Below are positions 39,182-48,682 of a DNA stretch of 64,000 nt, one piece after another (within the stretch, counting starts at the first letter, position 1; each line of letters starts with the position of its first letter). Where the stretch lies: assembly GCA_003248315.1 (NCBI GenBank), contig QKWM01000001.1, positions 310,001-374,000 of the forward strand, in the 5' to 3' direction. The notes beneath the pieces are model-generated. The model was not told the origin of the DNA, did no database searches, and was given only the letters and a program-made list of their open reading frames with translations. Source of the stretch: Streptomyces sp. SW4. GTDB lineage: Bacteria > Actinomycetota > Actinomycetes > Streptomycetales > Streptomycetaceae. Both the position numbers and the translations under genes were made by a program.

Positions 39182-39879
39182 TCAGCGCCGGCGCGGTGTC
39201 TCGCTCTCCCCGACGTGGGTGTCGATCCACTCCTTCAGGGGCGCCGTCGCCGTCCAGATCTCGCGCACCGCGTCGATCGCGCCGGCCCGGTGCATCCAGT
39301 CGGCCCGCTCGTACTCCTTGATCACCACCGCGCCCTTCCAGCGCAGCAGTTCCTCGCGGGGGTGGTCCGCGGGATAGCCGGCGGGCACCCGCTTCAGGAC
39401 GGGCTGCGCGCCCGGCTCCACCACCAGGTCCCGCTCGGCCAGCCGTCGGCGGATCGCCTCGAACTCCGCCGCGGACCCGGCGTCGTCGACGGCCGAACGG
39501 AACCGTTTGACCTGGTCCGGCGCGAAGGCCATGGCCCCGCCGGCCAGCCGCATCCCGTCGGCGTCGATCCGCAGGAAGGCCCCGATGCCGCCGACGGCCC
39601 GGTCGCTGGTGGTGACCCCGACCCAGGTCTTGTACGGCGTCTTGTCCTTGGAGAACCGCACGTCCCGCTGCGGCCGGAAGGTGCGCAGCGGCCCGAACTC
39701 CTCCTCCAGGTCGGCCATGAGCCGTTCGACCGGTTCCTTCACGGACGTCTCCCAGACGGTCCGGTGGGCCTCCAGTACGTCTTGGAGTTGTCCTTCTCCA
39801 GCCCTTCCAGGAAGGAGAAGAGCTCCGGCGGGAAGCCGTCGAAGGGCGGGGTGACGTGCACACCCTTCTCAGTCGCCAC
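39182..39879 (-). CDS. DUF2461 (TIGR02453) family protein
   Basis: About 233 residues after repair. PPELFSFLEGLEKDNSKTYW at the start, RFSKDKTPYKTWVG and YPADHPREELLRWKG are family signatures. Function unknown. The GTG at 39879 overlaps the end of the TfoX gene by 11 bases. One loss near 39772. Confidence 0.88.
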
Positions 39880-40210
39880 TGCCGCTCACCTTTCGGTTGT
39901 AGTCCAACGCCTCCGCGATCCAGCCCTCGAAGGCCTCGTCGGAGTCGATGCCGTGGGCGGCGACCACGATCCAGCCCTTGCCCATGGGCTTTCCGCGCAT
40001 CTCCGCCCAGTCGGCGCCCTCCCGCTCCAGCAGCTTCTCCGCCCGGTCGGGGTCGCAGCGGACCATGAGCCGTCCGTCGCCGTTGGCGGTGACCGCCATG
40101 CTGCCGTCGACCATGAAGGCGAGGCTGCCGAACATCTTCACCTCGCGCACCTGGCGCTGCCCGGAGAGAGCCTCCCGGATGCGGTTCGCGAGTTCCTCGT
40201 CGTACGCCAT
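39869..40210 (-). CDS. TfoX N-terminal domain protein
   Basis: 113 residues, continuous. VREVKMFGSLAFMVDGSMAV and the KGWIVVAAHGI segment match the TfoX_N fold. Stand-alone copies are common in actinobacteria; role unknown. ATG at 40210; ends within the start of the next gene. Confidence 0.87.
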   Translation of the reverse strand: MAYDEELANRIREALSGQRQVREVKMFGSLAFMVDGSMAVTANGDGRLMVRCDPDRAEKLLEREGADWAEMRGKPMGKGWIVVAAHGIDSDEAFEGWIAEALDYNRKVSGSGD

Positions 40211-40224
40211 CGTCGACCGCCCTC

Positions 40225-41091
40225 CTAGATCGTGGTGGCCAGGGGCAGCGCGGGATCGCCGCTCCATTCCACGAGGCCGTCATCGTAGAGAGCGACGTTG
40301 CGCACACCGAGCATTTCCAGCGCGAAGGCGTCGACGGTCGCGTCCACCCCCGCGGCGCAGTACGCGACGACCTGGCCGGCTTCGGTCGCACCGACCGCCG
40401 CGAACCGGTCGGCGAGCCGGGGCGCCGGCAGGAAGCAGCCGGTCGCGGGGTCCAGGAGCGAGGCCGCCGGGACGTTGACGCTGGAGGGGATGTGGCCGGT
40501 GCGGCCGTGCGCGACCGGGACCTGGCCGGCGTGCTGCTCGGGCGAGAGCGCGTTGACCAGGCAGACGTCGGGGGAGTCGACCGCGGCCCGCACCTGATCC
40601 CGCGTCACGAACAGCTCCGGCCGCGGGCGCGGGACGAAGCGGCCCCGCTCGACGTCCGGGACGTCCGTGGCCATCGGGCGGCCCTCCGCGGCCCACTTGC
40701 GCCGGCCGCCGTCGAGCACGGCGGCGTTGTCGTGCCCGAGCCAGCGCAGCAGCCACCACAGCCGGGTGGCGAAGGCGGTGTGCGCCCCGTCGTAGAGGAC
40801 CACCGCGGTGCCGTTGCCGATCCCGAGCCGCTCCAGCGACGCGGCCAGCGGCCCGGGCGGCGGCACGGCGAACGGCTTGGGCGCGGTGGGATCGGCGAGT
40901 TCCGTGAGCAGGTCGGCGAAGACCGCGCCCGGTATGTGCCCCTGCTCGTACCCTTCACGGCCGCTGCCGAGATGGACACCCCCTTCGGGAAGCGGCCGGA
41001 AGTCGACCGTGCAGTCGACGACGACGAGCCCCGGACGGCCCAGGTGCTCCGCGAGCCACTCGGTTCCGACGAGCGCCGAGGGCACCCGCAC
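40225..41091 (-). CDS. Two-domain sulfurtransferase (rhodanese/mercaptopyruvate type)
   Basis: About 288 residues from GTG 41091. The first rhodanese domain (HIPGAVFADLLTELADP) has Asp in place of Cys (VVLYDGAH). The second holds the catalytic Cys in VVAYCAAGVDATVDAF. It transfers sulfur from thiosulfate or mercaptopyruvate. The open frame continues 126 bases upstream into the efflux gene without a stop, so the start is uncertain. Confidence 0.85.
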   Translation of the reverse strand: MRVPSALVGTEWLAEHLGRPGLVVVDCTVDFRPLPEGGVHLGSGREGYEQGHIPGAVFADLLTELADPTAPKPFAVPPPGPLAASLERLGIGNGTAVVLYDGAHTAFATRLWWLLRWLGHDNAAVLDGGRRKWAAEGRPMATDVPDVERGRFVPRPRPELFVTRDQVRAAVDSPDVCLVNALSPEQHAGQVPVAHGRTGHIPSSVNVPAASLLDPATGCFLPAPRLADRFAAVGATEAGQVVAYCAAGVDATVDAFALEMLGVRNVALYDDGLVEWSGDPALPLATTI

Positions 41092-42729
41092 GGCGGCCGG
41101 CGCCGCCCCGGCCCGGACGTCCGCTCCGGCGGCGCCCGTCGCGCCCGCGGCCGGCGTCCCCCCGCCCGGCGTCCCCCGGCCGGCGCGGCGGCCGGACCGG
41201 GTCGGGCAGCCGCCCACGGGTCATCAGGGCCGCGGCGAGGACGGCGATCAGCAGCGTGCAGCCGGCGCAGACCAGGAAGACGACGTGGATCGCGTCGACG
41301 AAGGACTGCTGCACCGCCGCCGTGAACTCGCCCCGGTCGACGGGCAGGTCCGGTACGGCACCGGCGCCCTGGCCGGCGCTCGCGCCGGAACCGCCGATGC
41401 GCTCGGCGAGCGCGTGGCCGGCCTCGCCGCTCACGCCCATGCGGGCCAGGGCGGAGACGACCTCGTCCTTGAAGACGGACACGACCACCGTGCCCAGCAC
41501 CGCGGCGCCCGCGGTGAACCCGCGATCCGGGTCGTGTTGATCATCGAGGAGCCCAGCCCGGCCCGCTCGGGCGGCGTGGAGGCCATCACGGCCAGCGTCA
41601 GCGGTGCGAACATGCAGCCGATGCCGCCGCCGACCAGCCCGAGCTTCCACCACACCGCGCCGAATCCGGAACCCGGTTCGACCGTGGTCAGCAGCAGGAA
41701 ACCGGCCGTCACCAGCAGCCCGCCGACGATGATCGGGACCCGGGGGCCCAGCTTGCCGGCGAGGGTGCTGGCCGGCGGTGAGAAGAAGAAGATGCCGAGC
41801 GTCAGCGGCAGCAGCCGCAGGCCCGTCTCCAGCGCCGAGTGCGCCTGCACGGTCTGGAAGTACTGGGCCATGAAGAACATCGCGCCGACGATGACGAAGC
41901 CGAGCAGCGACGCGATGACACTGGAGACCGCGAAGGTGCGGTTGCGGAACAGGTCCAGCGGCAGCATCGGCTCCCGGCTGCGCGTCTCCACGACCACGAA
42001 GGCCCCGAGCAGCACCGCGGACCCGACGAGGAGGCCGACGATCAGTGCCGAGCCCCAGCCCTCGCGCTCGCCCTGGATCAACGCCATGATCAGGCAGAAC
42101 AGACCGGCGGTCACGCAGATCTGGCCGGGCACGTCCAGCCGGCCGGCGCGCGGGTTGCGCGACTCGATCAGCCAGCGCAGGCCCAGCGCCAGGGCCACGA
42201 CGCCGACCGGCAGGTTGATCAGGAAGATCGCGTGCCAGCTGAAGGACTCGATCAGCACTCCGCCGAAGAGCGGGCCCAGGGCCAGGGCGACGCCGGAGAC
42301 GGCGGTCCAGATGCCGATGGCCTTCGCCCGGCCCGTCGGGTCGTTGAACGTCGACACCAGCAGCGCGAGGCTGCCGGTCTCGATGGCGGCGGCGCCGACC
42401 CCCTGCAGCACCCGCCCGAGGATCAGCACGCCGAAGCTGTCCGCGAAGCCGCACAGGGCGGAACCGGCGACGAAGAGGACGAGGCCGGTGAGGAACACCC
42501 GTTTTCGGCCCAGCCGGTCCCCCAGGGTGCCGGTCATCAGCATCAGTGCGGCGAACGGCAGCGTGTAGGCGTCCACGGTCCACTGCAGGTCCGACATCTG
42601 CGCGCCGAGATCCTGCTGGATCTCGCCCAGGGCGACGAAGATGATGGACCCGTCGAGCAGGACCATGAACGACCCCAGGCTGGTGACCAGCAGGGTCATC
42701 GCCCTGAGGGCGCGTGACGTTGTCTCCAT
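40955..42729 (-). CDS. DHA2-type efflux pump (EmrB/QacA)
   Basis: About 14 membrane helices. LDGSIIFVALGEIQQDL in helix 1, GTLGDRLGRKRVFLTG in the first loop, and NLPVGVVALALGLRWL mark the family. One frame break near 41520. The membrane part ends near 41230 (LLIAVLAAALMTRG); after it no stop exists until 40955, 137 bases inside the sulfurtransferase gene, so the true 3' end is probably hidden by a further base loss. It is the last gene of the regulator/methyltransferase operon and may export the polyketide. Confidence 0.82.
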
Positions 42730-42768
42730 GGTGCGTGGGCTCCCTGAGAGATGGCGTGGGCGGATGCC

Positions 42769-43101
42769 TCAGCCGGCGGCCGGCTGCTCCTGGTACTTGG
42801 GGAAGAGGCTGAGGAACTGGGGCGGCACCAGGAAGGGGTGCACCTCCACGCGGTCCCAGACCTTGTTGACGATGTAGGGCTCGTTCTTGAGCCATTCGTC
42901 GATCTCTTCGCGTGTCTCGAAATCGACGATCAGGACTCCGCCGGCCATCTTCCCGGCGCCGTCCAGGATCCCTCCGCCGAAGAGGAAGGACCCGTCGGCC
43001 ATCATCCGCTCGCCGTTGGCCATGTGGGCGGGACGGACGTGCATCCGCCGCTCGAACGTCCCCGGCTCGGTGCCGTCATAGGCGATGACTGCGTACAGCA
43101 A
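42769..43101 (-). CDS. YCII-related (YciI-like) protein
   Basis: 110 residues, continuous. LYAVIAYDGTEPGTFERRM, the conserved His in VRPAHMANG and the final VDFETREEIDEWLKNEPYI match the family, whose members bind small molecules and occur in polyketide clusters. Starts at TTG 43101 with AAGGACAG upstream. Confidence 0.85.
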   Translation of the reverse strand: MLYAVIAYDGTEPGTFERRMHVRPAHMANGERMMADGSFLFGGGILDGAGKMAGGVLIVDFETREEIDEWLKNEPYIVNKVWDRVEVHPFLVPPQFLSLFPKYQEQPAAG

Positions 43102-43140
43102 TGCCGCTGTCCTTTCCGTGCTGTGCCGAAGAAGGGCGGG

Positions 43141-43921
43141 TCAGTCCGCGGACCGCCGGCCCCACACCGACACGGTGATCGGGGTGTACAGGACGGTGTC
43201 CGAGGGCCGTTGGAGCTGGTCGAACGCGGCCTCGATCTCCTTCTCGCCCATCAGCCCCACCTTGGTGATCATGGGGCGAGCTTGGCCAGGCTCAGGACGA
43301 TCGTCTGCATCTCGGGGGTGCCCGCCTGGACGGCGGTGAGCTGGCAGTCGGTGCCGAGCACGGTGAGCCCGGTGCGGCGGAACGCGGGCAGGAGCTTCAT
43401 CCCGTACCCGGGTCGGCGCCGCCGAAGTAGAAGAAGGTCTCCAGGGCGTTGGCCGCCCGGGTGAGCAGGGGCGAGGGCGGGTCGACCCGCTGGATGCTGC
43501 GGATGTCGGCCTCCTCGACCAGCAGGTGGCCGCCGGGCTTGAGGGCCTTGGCGAACTCGCCGAGGATCCGCTCCCGGTCCGCCAGGTGCATGAGGAGGAT
43601 CTTGGCGTGGACGAGGTCGTACGCGCCCTCCTCAAGCGGTGTGGTCGTGATGTCCTGCTGCCGGACCTCGAGGTTCGGCGCGGACAGCCCGTCCATGTAG
43701 GACGTCTCGATGTCGATGGCGTGGACCGTGCCGAAGTGGCCGACCCGGTTGGACAGCCAGCGGGCGATCGACCCCGCCCCGGCTCCGACCTCGGCACAGG
43801 TCCAGCCCTCGCCGACACCGATCTGCTCCAGGTACCGGATCGTCGCGGGATCGGTGAGCGCCGCGACCGCCTCCAGGCGGACCTTCTCGGGATCGGTGGT
43901 GCGTTCCGCGGTTTTCTGCAC
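43141..43921 (-). CDS. SAM-dependent methyltransferase
   Basis: About 260 residues after repair. Motif I AEVGAGAGSIARWLSNRVG, then the Asp/Glu of VHAIDIE, DLVHAKILLMHL and LKPGGHLLVEEAD. Small-molecule class I methyltransferase. GTG 43921 with CAAGGAG. Two losses (near 43405 and 43275). The substrate could be the cluster product. Confidence 0.88.
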
Positions 43922-43945
43922 GTCGTCAACTCCTTGAGTCGGGTG

Positions 43946-44274
43946 TCAGACGCCGGTCTCGAAGAGCTTGGGAACCTTCATCGCGAGCATCATGTCGCCC
44001 TTGACCTTGAGCTTTCCGGTCATGAAGGCGCGCATCGCGTCCTGGCGGCCCTCCGCGATCGCCACCCAGGTCTCGCTGCTGGTGACGAACGTCGTGTCGG
44101 GCTCCTCGACCCCGCCGGGATGAGCCGGCCCTGGCCGTTCTTGATCTCGAAGGCCCAGACGCCCGGGTCCTCGTCGGTGATCTTCCATTGCAGGGTCCGG
44201 TTCATGCCCGCGGCGGCCTCGTGGTTGAAGCGGGTGGCGAGCGCGGCGAACAACTCTCCGACGGTCATGGACAT
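43946..44274 (-). CDS. SCP2 sterol-transfer-like protein
   Basis: About 109 residues after repair. The SCP2 fold is seen in NRTLQWKITDEDPGVWAFEI and AFMTGKLKVKGDMMLAMKV. Such proteins bind hydrophobic ligands in a tunnel. One break near 44112. Between the VOC and methyltransferase genes with short gaps, so one operon. Confidence 0.85.
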
Positions 44275-44292
44275 GGAGCGGCTCCCTCGGGG

Positions 44293-44720
44293 TCAGTCCA
44301 GGCCGATCCGGCGCTGGATCTCCTTGACCTGCGGATAGACATCGAACAGCTGGAGGTGGTTGCCGTCGGGGTCCTTGACGCCGAACGTGCGGCCCGAGCC
44401 CATGTCGACGACCGGGGTGCGGATCTCGTAACCGCCCTCCATGGCCGTCTTGTGGGCGACCTCGGCGTCGTCGACGGCGAATCCGAGCATCAGGCCTCCG
44501 CTGGCCTCCGGGATGTCCGCCTGGGTCGGCTTGCCGGCCCGGGTGGCCACGTCCTGGACGAGGATGCTGGTGGAGCGCTTCTGCGAGCGCAGCCAGACGA
44601 AGTCGCCCTCGGGGCGCAGAATTCGGGGACGACGGAGAATCCGAGCAGGTCGGTGTAGAACGCCGTGGTGCGCTCCACGTCACGGGCCAGGACGGTCACC
44701 GCGTCCAGATGCGAGAGCAT
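44293..44720 (-). CDS. VOC superfamily protein (glyoxalase/dioxygenase fold)
   Basis: About 142 residues after repair. MLSHLDAVTVLARDVERTTA starts the first module; the second has FGVKDPDGNHLQLFDVY with a Glu/His metal position pattern. In biosynthetic clusters such proteins are resistance or oxygenation enzymes. ATG 44720; one break near 44622. First gene of the operon leading to the efflux pump. Confidence 0.85.
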
Positions 44721-45017
44721 GGGTGCGAGTCCCCTTCCGGGGGTGGTGGGATCTGACGGCACAGCCCGTCGACGGCTGTGCGGGGACGCTAGTCACGCCG
44801 ACTTACCGAGTGCTTACGGGTCCTGAAAGTGGCGTCGCCCACCCGCCCGCGCACCCGCGCCGTCCCGGGACCTTCCACCGCAGCCGCCCGGCTGGCACGA
44901 TGCCTGCCCCGGGCCGCAGGGGCGGTCCGGGAGAGCGGAGTCCCGCCGTGACGGGGTACGAGGGCGACGAGGACCATGACTCCGGGTGGTTTCGACCGGA
45001 CCGCCGGGGGAATCAAG

Positions 45018-45060
45018 GGTCGAACATCCGAGGGCGTTCGCGGGGTCGAACACCCGAGGG
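45018..45060 (+). promoter_or_regulatory. 17-bp direct repeats upstream of SARP gene 1
   Basis: GGTCGAACATCCGAGGG (45018) and GGTCGAACACCCGAGGG (45044) differ at one base and are 26 bp apart; a weaker GTTCAAC follows. SARP regulators bind direct repeats with a TCGA-type core, so autoregulation or cross-regulation is plausible. The 364-base gap 44721-45084 holds nothing else I can support. Confidence 0.55.
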
Positions 45061-45084
45061 GGTTCAACGGGGACGGGGAACGCA

Positions 45085-45954
45085 ATGAACCGATCACAGG
45101 GGGTTGCGCGGACGCCGTCGGACGGCGCGTCCGCCCGAACCGGCACGACACCGCCGGACGACGCCGGAGAGCGGCCCGGCGCCCGACACGAGTACCAGGC
45201 GTGGCTCTTCGGCCCGTTCCGGGTCCACCGGGCCGGCGTCCCGCTGGGGAGCCGCGCGGCGGCCGGGCGAGCGCACGCACTCTGCTGAAGTGGTTCCTGC
45301 TCAACCCGGGGCAGGAGTTCCGGGACGTCGAACTGGCCGAGGTGCTCTGGCCCGGCTGTCCGGGGAACCGGGCCAACCGACTGCACGTGACACAGCACTC
45401 GCTGCGCCGGGTGCTGGAGCCGGAGCTGGCCAGCCGGCAGCCGTCGAGGTTCCTCCGCTCCGATCCCCACGGCCACTACTGGTTCGACCCCGGCGACCGC
45501 TGGTGGACCGACGCCGACGAGGTGGCAATGCTGTCGAAGCGGGCGTGCGCCGCGCGCCGGGCGGGCGACACACGGACCGCGATCGCGGCCTACGAAGGCC
45601 TGCTGGCCCACTACGACCGGGGGTTCCTGCCCGAGGAGGTCTACCAGGACGCGTTCGCGCCGTTCCGGGCGGCCCACGAGCGCGGACACGAGGAGACCCT
45701 GCTCCAGCTGCTGCGCCTGCACCGCCGGCGGGCCACCACTACGAGGCGCTGACCTGTGCGACGAGGATCCTGGACCGCGACCCGTACGCGGAGGAGGCGG
45801 CCACCGCCGCCGTCGAGATCCACCTGGCCCAGGGCAGTCTCACCGGGGCCGTCTCCCAGCTGGAGCAGTTCGTCCGGGTCCTGCGGGAGGACCTGGGGTG
45901 GCGCCCGGTCCCGAACTCCTCGCGCTGCGGGAGCGGGTGAGGCGTGCGCGATGA
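45085..45954 (+). CDS. SARP/AfsR-like activator 1 (BTAD domain)
   Basis: About 290 residues after repair. OmpR-like winged helix: LFGPFRVHRAG, LLKWFLLNPGQEFRDVELAEVLWPG and NRLHVTQHSLRRVLEPE, then the bacterial transcriptional activation domain with helical repeats (AIAAYEGLLAHYDRGFLPEE, ALTCATRILDRDPYAEEA). Pathway activators of antibiotic clusters. Three losses (near 45285, 45738 and 45912). The N-terminal 40 residues are disordered. Paralogous to the gene at 47034. Confidence 0.87.
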
Positions 45955-46025
45955 GGGCCGCGCGCCCCGCGGGGCGCCGCCGGCGGCCGGCGGCCGCGCA
46001 CCGCGGTCCCCTGACGCCGACGGCG

Positions 46026-46864
46026 TCACGCCCGGCGGGCGAGGACCTCCCTGCTGATCGCGGCCAGCCGGTCCCAGTCGTCGGCCATCCCGGCGCTGCG
46101 GCCGATCTCCCGCATCACGGCGGTGAAGAGCGCCCCGACCGGACCAGCTGCGGCCGGACGTGCCCGAACACCTCCAGCGTGACGATGCCGTACAGCTGCG
46201 CCCAGGCGAGTTCGAACAGCCAGATCATCCCCAGCCCGTCGGGACCCAGCAGTTCCGCGACGTCGGGCCTGCCGTCCCGCCGGGGAGTGCACCGCCACGA
46301 ACTCCTCGTCGAGTTCCTCCCGGGAGGGAACGGGGAACGGCTGCCGCTGTGCCAGCCGGACGAAGATCTGCCCGAAGAAGTCGGCGAACAGCTGCACCCC
46401 GCCGGAGGATCCCGGCGCATCCGGCGTGAGCGGGTGGACCGGCCGTCCGCCTCCGACCGGGCGACGTGCTCCCCGGAGAGCGAGTTGGTCTGGAAGACCA
46501 GCTGGAACTCGTCGATGTGGTCCAGCGCCCAGCCACGGAAGGCGGAGGCCGCCGCCACCATCTGCGCCGCCGGGTCGTCGTCGCCGTAGGGCTCGGCGGC
46601 CGCGGCCATCTCGCGGACGATCTCGGCGAAGATGTCGTTCGACAGAAGGTCGTTGAGCGCGGCCACGCTGCCCACGTAGCGGTAGAGCGCGGGCGCGGTG
46701 AAGCCCATCTCGGCCGCCACCGCCCGCAGCGTCACCTCCCGGCCGGCCCGCAGCAGGGACCGGCCGGCCTCGACGATCTCCTCCAGCGTGGCCTGCCTCA
46801 GGCGCTCCCGGCGGTTCAGCACCGGACGCGTCCGCTCGACGCGTCCGGGATCGACGTGGCTCAT
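46026..46864 (-). CDS. TetR-family regulator
   Basis: About 279 residues after repair. HTH ATLEEIVEAGRSLLRAGREVTLRAVAAEMGFTAPALYRYVG with the recognition helix in APALYRYVG. A large ligand domain follows. ATG 46864 with GGGAGGTG. Three frame irregularities (near 46450, 46288 and 46140); the one near 46288 would be one extra base or two lost bases. It lies between the two SARP genes and is likely to regulate the cluster or its export. Confidence 0.85.
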
Positions 46865-46949
46865 CCGGCACCTCCCGGTGGGTTCCTCAGGGCATGGGGA
46901 AGGGCCGATGCGCGGCACCCGCCCTTCCCACGGTAACGCTTGACAACTG

Positions 46950-46968
46950 CGGTGAACACCCTTCACCG
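46950..46968. promoter_or_regulatory. Dyad between tetR and SARP gene 2
   Basis: CGGTGAA-CACCC-TTCACCG, perfect 7-bp arms, lies in the divergent promoter region with TTGACA at 46940. Probable operator of the TetR protein, controlling itself and SARP gene 2. Confidence 0.65.
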
Positions 46969-47033
46969 TTAACGCCAGTAACTGCCCCTATACCCATACA
47001 CGATCGCTGAAGAAACAAACGGGGAGGGCGAAC

Positions 47034-47935
47034 GTGCACGGTATGACTTCAGGGACAGCCCTGCTCACCGAACCCGCGTGGTGCCACCCGCGGGACGGGG
47101 AACACGGGCGACCTACCGGGCCTATCTGTTCGGCCCGTTCCGGGTCTTCAAGGGCCAGGAGGTGCTCGGCCGGCACCGCCAGCGCCGGGGGAAGGCGCTG
47201 CTGCTGCTCAAGTGGTTCCTGCTGAACCCGGGCAAGCCGGTCTCCATGGACCAGCTCATCGAACTCGGCTGGCAGGACACCGCGCCTGAGAAGGCCGCCA
47301 GCAACTTCCACGTCGGCATGCACTGTCTGCGCCGGATGCTCGAACCGGACCTCCGTCCGGGCCAGGAGTCGTCGTTCATCCACCGCAGCGGCACCAACTT
47401 CTACCGCTTCGAGGCCGGGGACGGCTGGTGGAGCGACGCGCACGAGGTGGAACGCCTCTTCGAGCAGGCGCGCGGCAGCGACGCCCGGGGCGACGCCCGC
47501 CGCGCCTGCTTCTACTACAGCCGCGTCACCGCCTACACCGTGCGGCGGTTCCTGGAGGACGAGGAGTCCCAGCAGCCCTGGCTCGCTCCGTACCGCAGGC
47601 AGTACGAGGGCCTGTGCTCGCAGGCGCTGATCCGGCTGATCCAGCTCCACCGGGCGCGCGGTGAGCTGGACGAGGCGGTGGAGTACGCCTACGAGAAGCT
47701 GCGGCTGGACCCCTACAACGAACTCGCCGCCACCACCATCGTGGAGGGGCACCTCCAGCTCGGCCGGCCCGCCCATGCCCTGCGCGAGCTGTCCGGGTTC
47801 CTGAGCTCCCTCGAACGCGACCTGGGAGCCGTGGCCGGCCGCGACCTCCTGGCGCTGCGCGAACGGATCATGCAGGCGCCGCCGCACGCCCCCGAGCGTG
47901 CCCTGTCGCCGACCGGCTCCCGCGGTCCCGCCTGA
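47034..47935 (+). CDS. SARP/AfsR-like activator 2 (BTAD domain)
   Basis: About 300 residues after repair. LFGPFRVFKGQEVLGRHRQ, LLKWFLLNPGKPVSMDQLIEL and SNFHVGMHCLRRMLEPDL form the DNA-binding part, followed by the helical activation domain. GTG 47034 with GGGGAGGGCG. One break near 47105. It shares the unusual LLKWFLLNPG stretch with SARP 1, showing duplication within the cluster. Confidence 0.88.
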
Positions 47936-47963
47936 GACGAGACCGCGAGGCGGTGCCGGACGG

Positions 47964-48341
47964 TCAGGAGCCGGACGCCGCCTGCTCGGCCGCGATGAAC
48001 GGCGCCTGGTTGAAGATGATCCGCAGGTGCCTGATGGTGCCGTCCTGGACCGTCAGGCACTCGGCGCCGGGGGCGCTGTCCACCGGCAGGGTCTTCGTGT
48101 CGTACATCAGCAGGGCCGTGCGGTCGTCACCGAACGCGGCGATCAGCCGCGAGTCGGTCAGGATCTGCGTGAAGGGCTCCATGAAGCCCCGGAAGGCCTC
48201 CGCGCCCTCGAGGCGCCCGGACGGCGCCTCGCAGACGATGTCGTCGGCGATGTAGTCCATGGCGCGGTCGAAGTCGTGACCGGTCCACGCCCGGTGATAG
48301 GCGAGGGCCGTGTCCAGGGCGGGGCTGGGCGCTTGGGTCAT
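47964..48341 (-). CDS. SnoaL-like (NTF2 fold) protein
   Basis: 125 residues, continuous. ALAYHRAWTGHDFDRAMDYIADDIVCEAPSG opens the NTF2 cone; members are polyketide cyclases, isomerases or ligand binders. ATG 48341 with AGGGAACC behind a run of A. Convergent with SARP gene 2. Participation in the cluster is likely from position only. Confidence 0.85.
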   Translation of the reverse strand: MTQAPSPALDTALAYHRAWTGHDFDRAMDYIADDIVCEAPSGRLEGAEAFRGFMEPFTQILTDSRLIAAFGDDRTALLMYDTKTLPVDSAPGAECLTVQDGTIRHLRIIFNQAPFIAAEQAASGS

Positions 48342-48562
48342 GACGGTTCCCTTTTTTTCGTGACGGGTCGAGTCCGCCGGTGCCCGGACCGGACGGACGT
48401 CCCGGCCCCGCACCGACGTTTCTTCAACCGCGCCGTGCGCGGCCGGGACACGCCACCGGCGCGCGATTCACTCTGTTGTCGACAAAGAGACCCGAAAAGA
48501 CGGCCGCCGGCCCCACCTGACGGCGGAAGTTCCCTGTGGCCTGTGTGAGCCGCGGGATTCCA

Positions 48563-48590
48563 GCCGCCGGAATGCGGGTGTTCCGGCGGC
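48563..48590 (+). terminator. Hairpin upstream of the halogenase operon
   Basis: GCCGCCGGAA and TTCCGGCGGC pair over 10 bp with an 8-base loop. It may end an upstream transcript or act in the leader of the operon. The 341-base gap 48342-48682 otherwise contains only the promoter repeats below. Confidence 0.45.
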
Positions 48591-48631
48591 CGACGAAAGG
48601 CATTCCGGGGCGTCAGCTTGCACGTGAAGTA

Positions 48632-48666
48632 AGTCGTCCGTAATCCCGCCCTCCGAGAGTCGTCCG
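48632..48666 (+). promoter_or_regulatory. Direct repeats AGTCGTCCG before the halogenase-PKS operon
   Basis: AGTCGTCCG at 48632 and 48658, 26 bp apart, the same spacing as the repeats before SARP gene 1. A candidate site for one of the SARP activators. AAGGGGGA before ATG 48683 is the ribosome site. Confidence 0.4.
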
Positions 48667-48682
48667 GGACGAAGGGGGACGC

